The notes beneath the pieces are model-generated. The model did not search any database, was not told the DNA's origin, and saw only the letters and a list, made by a program, of their open reading frames with translations. This document shows, in pieces, positions 32,286 to 43,100 of a stretch of DNA of 64,000 nt. Origin of the DNA: Symbiodinium natans (taxonomy: Eukaryota > Sar > Dinophyceae > Suessiales > Symbiodiniaceae); assembly GCA_905221605.1 (NCBI GenBank), contig CAJNDS010001646.1, positions 274,001-338,000 on the forward strand. The letters are read 5' to 3'. A program made the position numbers and the translations under genes. Positions within the stretch are counted from its first letter, which is position 1; the number at the start of each line of letters is the position of its first letter.

Positions 32286-34649
32286 AGACTAACATCATGC
32301 GAGGCTCACCTGCTACGACCCCACACTAGGCTGCACAGTCGAAAACTGAGGTGTCACGCCTCGTCGAAGCGGGCAGATAACAGGTCCCTCTCGGTCGTGC
32401 CACTCACCTCCGCACCGACTTCCAGGAGACTTATAAGTCTTCGATTTCTCAAGGCTGTTGAGACAGCTTTGACAATACTAAATATACTGAACGTTTCAAA
32501 GGCTACGTTCTCTATAAGACTCTATGTCAGAGTCTACAAGTTCTTACAGCCTCTCTCTGTCGGAAGCGCTCATCAGCCTGGTCCTTCTTCTCCGACAGAA
32601 ACCGTCGGATAACATGGACGTGAGTCTCAGAGGCGTAGTTCTGGGTGACCTGGGGGGGGGGATCAATGAAACAATAACAATATCAATAACATAACAAAAA
32701 AAAAGACAATAACAATGACAGTAACAATAATAATGGATGTATTTGTATGTATGTACTGATTATGGATTTTAACATATACATATTTCATTCTTGCTATGCC
32801 CACGTATTACTCACAATACATTCTATCGGTCACTGGGTTTTAAGGAGCTCTGATAGGTCAGTCACAACGATGTGAGATCTTTGTTGAAGGCTCTCAAGAC
32901 CTCCGCAGCGTGGCCGAACCGGGAGTTCGGCCCCCTGAGATCTTCTGAAGGGAATGTTTGGCGGTGTAGGGATGGGAGCTCGACTCATGGAACCCTTGGA
33001 CATGTGGGGTTTAGGGTTTAGGATTTGGGGTTTAGGGTTTGGGGTTCCGGGTCCCTATTGTTCTCTCAAGTTCTCTCTCCTATGCCTCTCGGTGAATCGG
33101 GCGAGCCAGTCTCACACCAGGGGGCTGCAATTGTGTCATCGTCCAGATTTAGAACGCAATGCCTCGGTTCACACTCACGAGATTCGGAATACCGCCAGCT
33201 ACCCGAATCATCTTCCAGAATGTGGATGCGGGAGCATGGGCTGGAATATCCTGGGTTCCATAGCGTTGCAAGTAGTTGCAAGATAAAAATAGGAAAACCC
33301 CCGAGGCACAGTCTGGGCGATCTAGCTCACTGCTGCCTCGTGGCCACCAGCCACTGGGGATAAAGACCAAATCACCTGGGCCACAGGTTCCCTCCTGGCT
33401 CAGGGTGGCAGGCGGATCATCCAAAACTCCATCGAAAGGGCCAAGCCGGAACAAAAACCCCGTTGACCAAAAAAGCCTGAAGCCTGCAACTTTAAGACTC
33501 AACCCAGCAAGCATGAAGCACTACTACGCGCTGGTGCGCAGCGAAAAACCAGAGAACGGCAACCACAGAACCACACAACCACGTAAAGTCCTTGAGGTCC
33601 CAAGCAGAGTTCAGCTGCACGTGCCGCTTCAACTCCTGTCTTAGGGCGTTGGGTTTAGGAAGTGGCGAACAGTGGCAAGCTACTACCACACTGTCTGCCG
33701 TGCAAACCTGAAAGCGCATACCCAAGGTGCTGAATACCCTAGCCCAAAAAGGGTAAACCTTTATTTGTAATGGAATTATAGCCAAAAAGGTCAAAGGTTA
33801 ACTACCCAGCCCCTAAGATACTGTCTTCGCTCAGACTGAGTTACCTTTCTGTATCTTGCCAGAAGCAAGCTCAGTGCCCATGAACCCCAAAGATCCTGCG
33901 AATCTCCAAACCCTACTTATAACCGAGAAAAAGCAATCCAAAATCCCCCACAACCCTGCAACCCCAGCGCCACAATCACCGCTTCTGACAACCCCTCCAA
34001 TCCAAACACGATGACGTCAACAAGAATCACAAAACCAAGAAACGCCCGGAAGAAGGCAGAATTGACAAAATAGAAGAGAATAGAAAAGCACAGAATCGAA
34101 GAAAATAACATAAGACGAAGAGAAGCTAACATGATCATAGAACAAGAAAAAATCGTCACGGAACAAAATCAGCTCCGTAGCTCCTGGTAGAAGTTGGCGA
34201 ACCTTCGCATTGCTCTGCTCAAGCGGACGCTTGCGGTTTTGACGATTCAGGGCTTCGGGATGTCTCAACTAGGGGTTTGGGGTTAAAAACTTCTATGGAT
34301 CATCTCTGCGCGATTGCATCGACGAAGACTTTCCATGACATTTGCCTTTGACTCTCTTGCTTTGAGGGGTCTAGAGGCCCCTAAACCCTATCAACCCTAT
34401 AAACCCTATCAACCCTATAAACCCTGAAGACCCTATAAACCCTATAAACCCCATGAACCTTGTAAACCTTATAAACCCTATCAACCCAATAAACCCTACA
34501 AGCCCTAAACCCTTTCGTGGACAAAAACCGAAGGATGAGGCCGAGGATGCTGCGTGACACTGCGGTAAAAGCTCGGGCTCGGACCACTCCAGCAGGCTCA
34601 GAGGTTGCGTGACCTACAAAGAAGCCAACAATAACATGTATGTAAATGC

Positions 34650-34685
<36 letters not shown>

Positions 34686-37600
34686 CCATAATACGTATAC
34701 ATATATATATATATATGTATATACACATGTATTTGTCTATTCATTTTTGTTGATCCTCCATTTAAAGCTGTATGGATAATGTATAGAAACCAAAGTAAGG
34801 GCCACGTGGAGTGTAGATACAGGGGGGGAACACTTCAAACAGGTTGGGCCCTTCTCCTGCAACACATGACAACCTGCATATCACAAAATGTCGAGATCGG
34901 AAACTGCCATGTTCCTGTGAAGACCGAAGGTACAGCCGCCTCCGCCCCATCTTTCGACCTCCGCTGCTTCTACGTGGCAGTTGCTCGTTAATGGCTTGGC
35001 CGCCAGAAGACCTCTGTTAGACGAAGACCCTAAACCAAAAACCTTAAACTGTAAACCCCAAACCCTAAACCTTAACCCCTAAACCCTAAACCCTTGACCC
35101 TTGATTGATGTGACATAGACAGCTTCGAGTCTGGCGCTTGCGCTGCTAAGTTCTGAATGCGGCACCCTCAGTCGCCGCAGGTACCAGACGAATGCTTTGG
35201 CCCACAAACTTAAAGTTTGGAAACTGGACTCTGCTGCTCACCCGCCCCATGAACGCAGATGCCTAGTTAATTTGGGCAGGAGAACTTATCAATGCCGAGC
35301 TTCTTGAAAGAGCGCTATTTCGGGCATGCTATAGAATTGCTTAAAACATCCAAAAGGGGCCCCACTATGTCACTATATTGTCCAAACAAATTTGAGCTGA
35401 GCTGCGGGTGGACGCCCGGAGGGGGGCAGCCTCAAGCAGTCTGTGGGAGGATTTTGGAAGGTCTTCGGCGGGTGCAATATACGGGCCTTAATAATTCTAA
35501 TAGGGCTTTGGGGGTTATTGTAGTATGCTTATAAAGGGGGATAAGGAAATGCCACTTGTATTTATTCCGATGCCCTTCAGACTCAGAGACGTCGAGCCCT
35601 TGCAAAACTCCGGATACTTCAAATTGGGCGATAATTAGGGCCCCCTACTATAGACCCCCAAATAGTAGGATCCACTCAAAATATGGACCCCAATACGATA
35701 CCCCCTAGTATCGTAAACCCCCCACAGAACAGTTGCAAGTATCCAGGAAACCCTAAACCCACGCAGGCAACGAAACTCTCGTGGTGGCACTTGGGATGTT
35801 CCCCCTACCTTCATAGGGCTTATAAAGTGGGGGTACTATAATCCTTATCAATAAGGACTTTTCGTATAAGGGGGAACATCTCCAGCCCTAAATTGGGCGG
35901 GTGTGTTGCTGGGCCTGGGGGTAGCAGAAGCCAGCGTTTTCGGCCCCGCACCACGGCGTTCCAGGCGCAGGTCTTGTTCCTCACTTGGGGGCGGATTTCT
36001 TCGCGCTTTGGGGCTCATAAGGCTCAGGGGCTGCAAATTCCCAGAGTAGGATGGCCATGCTGAAAAACACTCGGAAAAATATTCCTGACTACGATCCTCT
36101 TTTAAACCCACTAGAAGGGAACACATAATTAGGATACCCCCGAATAGGGCTTTCCCGGCTTCAGGTGCAAAGCGCTTCGAGAGCTCTTATTAACCCAATA
36201 TACTATAAGAGAAAATGATAGAAGAGCCCTTAATGGGGCTCAGGTGTTTAGAGCAATTCGAGACCCAATCCAATATAAGGGAAAATCATAGAATACACCC
36301 CTTAACAGGGCCCTTCCGGACTTCCGGGTTTAGGGTTTACTTGTTTAGGGTTTGAAGCAATTCAAGAGCACAAGGGGCGGGTCGAGATGCCACTTGGAGC
36401 CACTCCGCCGATGGCCGATGAGCAGCCAGCGGAAATCGGGCCTGTGATCCTCGGTGTTCTGTGTGAGGCCTGATTCTACGTCAACACTTATGTATATGTA
36501 TATATATATATATACTAAATCATGATTTAAAAAAGTATTTTATACAATATATCTTGTATTTCATTACATAAGATTATATTGCAGAGTTGTCTTGCAGCAA
36601 ACCTTCCCTAAGCAGGCCAATAGGGCTTTTCCAGGTCGAAGGTCTCGAGGTTTTCGTGGCCGCGTGCACGGGATGTCTCAAGACTTCCCAAACTTCAACA
36701 CAACCCCCTGGTTCTTGGCCCTCTATATATATATACACCCTTTAAGGGAGTATCTTATACCTCATTCCCTCGTTCCCTAGGTACGAAGAACCAGCCAGAT
36801 AGGCGCTCTCTTCATCGCACCCTGCACCTTGCTTCATATCTCACTCTGGGAGCTCATGTGTATTCAACCACGTAATTCAACGTACACTGCCTCGGCGCTC
36901 TGCTGAACATCCGGAAGTGGTGAGAGAAACAAAAGGAACAAAAGCCCCTGGAAGAAAGGCTATATAGAGAACTCCAAGCGCATGAGAGTGCACTCTGCCA
37001 AGGGTCGCCAAGGAGGTCAAAGAGGTCCCGGCCACGAAAGAAGCTGGGGACCTTCACTGTGAATGCAGCAACCCCAGACTCCCAGACCCTAAACCCTAAA
37101 CCCTAAGCGGTCTTTGAACCCTAGACCCCCAAAAGTTCCAAAAAGATGTCGGAAAATCGGACGCAATTCTTTGGGGGGTTCCCCTCTGCCGCCTCGTAAT
37201 CTTCCAGCAGGGCCTTGGCCCGCTTGGAGAAGTACTTGCAGAAGATGAACATGGGAACATCATCCACGTTGCCTTCCGTGCAGGATTCGCGTCTCAACCT
37301 CCTGAAGTTCCTTCAAGGACTCCCAATATTTGGGGGGGAGGCTGTGCCCTGCTTGTTGTTTATCTTTTTGCTTCTTTGTGGCCTTGCACCATACACATGG
37401 TGGCCACATTTGTTTGTTAAATGCATCTTCTCATGCTCGGACCCAAATGGCTACCAACCACTTCATTCTCTAGACCTGACATCGCCGAGCTCAGATTTGG
37501 TACCTGAAAACCTCAAACTTGGTGCACTGAAAAGCTGGAATCTTGCGTCGACCTGTTGTGTGAGCATCCTGCAGCCCATGCACAAACAATCTGTTAGTAT

Positions 37601-40062
37601 GCAGGAATCGACTCAGGTTTGGGGACTTCCACATGAAACAAGTTGCGATCCGCATAGGCGTAGAATTCCTTGGCCGGCGTTTCGTCTTTGGGAGTGGAGC
37701 AGGTCGGCTGGGCAGGTTGCCTCTTATGTCGCTGTGGGAACTTTTTGGCCCAGGTCATTTTAATGTGGGACCCTCTTTAATCTGTAGGGCCCCCCCCCCC
37801 CCCCCTGAACAGTCGAGGCGTGGATGGGATCCTGATTACACGGCCCCGGGGCTTATATGATCCTAATAGGGAGGAGTTTAGATAGGTTTAAAAGGGGCAG
37901 CGATGCCCGGTAGTCTTTTTTAAAGGCGCGCCACGTGGAATTTTCTTCCGGCGCCCGGACGATTTGACTTTAAAGAGGACGCCGCAAACAGGGTCCTGAA
38001 TAATTCGGCCAAATTGACTTTAAAGAGGAGGCCCCTACTAAACAGGGTCCCACACTAGAACTCTTAGCGCAGGCTTGTTGGTGGGTGGCTCCCTCGTAGT
38101 TTTTAGGCATGCATATGTAGAACTGCCGAGCTCCCAGCGAAGTTCAAGCAAACCCTTACCCTAACCCTAAACCCTCTCAAATCTTGTCAAATGTTTTCTC
38201 ACCGGCCAACACTCAGTCGGCCGGTGACGTTTTCTGTTACCAGGAGTCTAGGAGCTGCCCCAAGATTGCCATCTCCCTCCAGAGAAATGGACATCTGGAA
38301 GCAGCGCTGGGACTAGAAGCACTGAGAAAGACAGGGAGAGAAGAAGAGAGAGAGAGAGAGACAGAGATGCTTGAGGCAGAGGTTCCTGAACTAGAGACTG
38401 GACCTCGAGGCTTTAGTCTTTAGCTTCCGAAAATCACTTTGACGGAAGGGTCTGCTTGGCCCACCTCAACTTATACATAGCCATGGGGCACCGCTCCAAT
38501 ACTAACTCCGTCCCCAGCCCGAAACCCCACAAAAACTCTGATCTCCTCTGAGAGCTTTTGAATTTGGCTTTAGGTGTAGGCTTTAGGCTTGAGGGTTTCG
38601 CGTTTAGGGTTCTGGTGAGATCATCAGAGCAAGTGAGCATTGCCAGGAATCCAGTCAGCAGGGCCCATGGAAGACCGAAGAACGCTTGAACTTTCTATGG
38701 AACACTGACCCAAACTAAACAGTATGAAAAAAAAGGTGGCATTGAACCACTCTAACTGCGGAAGACTTGGCTTCCGGTCGGGGTGCTTGGAGGGGGATGT
38801 CGCAGGCGCCGGCCGCGAAGCTTGTTGCCCCAAAGCGCCGGAGCAGGTCCTCCGGACTATTGGCCAGCGACTGCTGCGGAGGAAGCTCGGGCTTGGCATT
38901 GAAGTGCTTCCGGACAGGAAAAAATGGCAGCCATACAACCTAGTCCAAAATAGTAACATATCACACAACAATATGATGATATAATCATATCCAAGCATAT
39001 AATCGTATAATCATATAAAATCATATAGCCATATATTCATAAATTAACCAAATCGTACTTTATCATCATAATAGCATGAGAATATAACAAGGGGGGGGGG
39101 GGTACTTCCGGTGAGAGCTCACTTGAGGACACGGGCTGGACTCTTAGCCGAGCATCAGGGGTTTCGTGGGTTTTTTGTTTCGCATGGTGTCTTGCTCTCT
39201 GGGCCGGAGGCATCTGTTCCAGCTCATGGCAGCCGTTAGACAGTCCTGAGCCTGAACAGGAGAAGAAGAATCAACCACTTCTTCTGCCGAACCTACCAGA
39301 CTTCTTGCCGTCACTTCTTCTTTCTCGTTTTGTTCTTGGGGGACAGGGCAGACCCTCCCTCTCTCTCTCTTCCTTAAAAAAGGACTGCGAACCCGGGTTG
39401 GGCAGTTACAAACCCCACCGACGGTCCTCCCGTGACCAGGTCTTCATGGCTGGCCAGTCTTTCACACACCCTCGCGCAGGGATCTTCTTAGAGTGCAGCC
39501 AAGAAGTAAAGTTTTGAGACTGAACACAAAAGTTGAAAAACCTGACCAGAACTCATGTTGTCGAGAGAGCCTTCGAAAGGTTCACCTACAGATGTAATGG
39601 TCTTGACCCATGCGGCCTTCAGAACGATTCGGAGTTCTTGTTGGTGCCAAGAAATGCATCGGGATTTGGGTTCAAGTCATATTGCCCTTCCGTGGCTTTT
39701 CGGACCAACTTTGCCCAAGGAGATTTCTGAGCAAGGCCAATTTCCACTTCTGAGGGCATCAATCGCAGAAAATGTCAGCCTGTCAAGGCCCTGCCTTCCA
39801 ACACGACGGGGCAGCTTTTCTGCTCGAAGCGTTGAAGGAAGTCCTCTTGGCGCGAGAAAGACAGAGGCTCGGATAGCTCAGCACTTACAAGAGTTCGGGT
39901 GCCGGGTCCTGTTCTTGCAGCGTTCGTAATCGTACTCGAAGCAGCACCAGCAGCAGCAGCAGTAGCAATAGCAGTGGCAGTAGCCGTAGGCAGTAGTAGA
40001 GGAGCAGGATAAGGAGGAGTAGGAGTAGGAGCAGGAGTAAGAAGAGGAGGAGGAGGAGGAGG

Positions 40063-40134
<72 letters not shown>

Positions 40135-43100
40135 AGTACAAGGTTCTTCTCTCGCTCACTCCTCTTCCCTCGCGTTTCGGACCGCGCGATCGGATCTGCA
40201 ACTTATAGTCGACCCAACCCTAAACCGGAAACCCTAAACCCTAAACCCTGAGAGTGAGGGGGCTTGTCAGTGCTCAGAAAAACCATCGTGCCGTTCGAAG
40301 CTTGCCCAACAAGGACTCTGAACTCAGGGGGGGGACCCTCCAGACTTTTTGCTTAGCAGCGATGATAACCAGACTTCTGAGGCTGAGGTTCAACCCTCAA
40401 ACCCTAAACCCGAAACCAGCCCCAAACCCTAAACCCCAAACCCTAGACCCTAACCCCCACCCCCCTGGAGATCCTCTGGGGAGAGATCGGACGCCCGGAC
40501 TCGAGGTAGCGTGTCCGCCTCGAGCCACGACTCCTTCCGAGCTCTGTGTGTGTGAGACCTTCCGATCCATGCTAGGAGGCCTGAAGGGTTTAGGGTTTAG
40601 GGTTTTAGGGTCTTAGGGTTTTAGGGTTTGGGTCTAGGGTTTCGGGTTCAGGACACATTCGGGGTTTCCGAATTTAGGAGTACCCTATTGGGGTCCTTAC
40701 TATAAGGGAATCCTTCCATGGGGGGGACTTTATTCGGGGTCCCTTAGTTTCGTAAACTCCCATTGAACTGTCTTCTTCGTTAGGAGCATTTGCCCTAAGT
40801 ATGGCTCCGAGAAAGCTCCCTACAGGAAATACTCACTCCAAGTAATTATGGGCAACTTGCTGCCCGGATTGAAGAACCTCCGCCGTAACCTCTCACCCGG
40901 CTGCCTCTCAAAGTTCTGGCACTGTGGCAGCTATTAAGGGTTTAGGGGTTGAGGGGTTATTCTAATGGGGTCTTTACAGCAGGTGCGCGGTCTCGAGTTG
41001 CCAGGAAATTGCCAGGGTTTTGTATGTCGTCAGGAGCATACCAGCCTGGTTCGGCCTTGATGGCGCCTCGAAACCCAAGACCCAAAACCCTGAGCGATGC
41101 TTGTGGGGGCTTGCTGCTTTATGAAGCCTTGCTCAGCAGACACTCTTCAGCCGTCAGCAACTCCTGCAACTCTGTTGCGGCATAGAAGAAGCTGCGATAG
41201 AGCACGTCACTGTAGACCTTGTCAAAGGAAGCTGGCACGAGATGCGCACAAGCTCAAATGCTAAGGACTGTATGATCTACATGACTCTGATCTACTGCAA
41301 GTTCACACGAACTACCTATACCTACCCAAAGTCCACGTCATCCAAGATGCCCTGGACTGAGGCTTCGCTGACGGCGGTGTGGCTCCATAGCTGAAGGCAA
41401 AGGCCTGTGCTCAGCTGCAGTGGCAAAGCTTCTGGGTTTGGAGTTTCGATGCTGGCAGAGCTGGGGGGAGGAGCGAAACTGGGGCTTCGAGATGCGGAAG
41501 TGTAGGAGTTTAGTCCACGCACGCCACGTTGGAAGCCGTCCACCCAATCCGCAGGTGTTAGGCTGCACGGGCGACGGATCCTCGAGATATCACGTGTTGC
41601 ATGTTGCATCCGAGGTATCTGCCGTGCGCTTTCGAGATCTGCCAGTGGTACTTGTCAACTCCAGAATCATATATATATATGGTCACCCCCCCCCCCTCGA
41701 CAGACCCCGGAATTGTATTTCCGATCTGTCCAGGAAGCGGGGGGGGGGGGGGGGGGGAAGAGCACCACTCCAAAATTCCTCGAGTTTTCAAAAATCCAAA
41801 AATCCAAAAAAACCCAACCCAAGTTTCGGATTTTTGGAAACTCGAGGAATTTGCTCAAAATCCAAAAAAACCCAAAATTCCTCGAGTTTCCAAAATCCAA
41901 AAATCCAAAAATCCCAACCCAAGTTTCGGATTTTTGGAAACTCGAGGAATTTGCTCAAAATCCAAAAAACCCAAAATTCCTCGAGTTTCCAAAAATCCAA
42001 AAATCCCAAGCCCAGTTTCGGATTTTTGGAAACTCGAGGAATTTGCTCAAAATCCAAAAAAACCCAAAATTCCTCGAGTTTCCAAAATTCCAAAAATCCA
42101 AAAATCCCAACCCCAGTTTCGGATTTTTGGAAACTCGAGGAATTTGCTCAAAATCCAAAAAAACCCAAAATTCCTCGAGTTTCCAAAAATCCAAAAATCC
42201 AAAAATCCCAACCCCAGTTTCGGATTTTTGGAAACTCGAGGAATTCAAATTCCTCGAGTTTCCAAAAATCCGAAACTGGGGTTGGGATTTTTGGATTTTT
42301 GGATTTTTGGAAACTCGAGGAATTTTGGGTTTTTTTGGATTTTGAGCAAATTCCTCGAGTTTCCAAAAATCCGAAACTGGGGTTGGGATTTTTGGATTTT
42401 TGGAATTTTGGAAACTCGAGGAATTTTGGGTTTTTTTTGGATTTTGAGCAAATTCCTCGAGTTTCCAAAAATCCGAAACTGGGGTTGGGATTTTTGGATT
42501 TTTGGATTTTTGGAAACTCGAGGAATTTTGGGTTTTTTTGGATTTTGAGCAAATTCCTCGAGTTTCCAAAAATCCGAAACTGGGGTTGGGATTTTTGGAT
42601 TTTTGGATTTTTGGAAACTCGAGGAATTTGGGGTTTTTTTGGATTTTGAGCAAATTCCTCGAGTTTCCAAAAATCCGAAACTTGGGTTGGGATTTTTGGA
42701 TTTTTGGATTTTTGGAAACTCAGGTTTTGGTGAGATTCTTTTAGGGGTTCTACACTCATGAGAAATATGAAATATATTAAAAACACAGAGAGCTATGCTA
42801 GCAACAGCTACTGAAGTTGCTTACGGAAGTGCGAGGAAAAGTGCTTGATGCTGCGCTTCTGCCCACGTTAATGAGAACCCTATGATAGTTGATAGGAATC
42901 CTAATAAATTGAAGAGGACCCCTACTACAATTAATAGGAACCAATGGGACTCCTATAACGAATGTGAACCCTTAACTAATAGGAATCCTATTAAAAATGA
43001 TATGAGCCTAAACCAATAGGAATCCCTTTCAAATGAATCAGATCCCTATTAAAATTAATACGAATCCACATATCATGAGTAAGAGCTCTGAAATTGATAT

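Noticed and set aside
39878-40201. Ser/Cys/Tyr-rich minus frame
   Set aside because: Translation of the GGAGCA microsatellite.
41420-42649. 409-codon plus-strand frame and its overlapping partners
   Set aside because: They lie across the hairpin-unit array; the openness comes from the repeat unit and is present in several frames on both strands.
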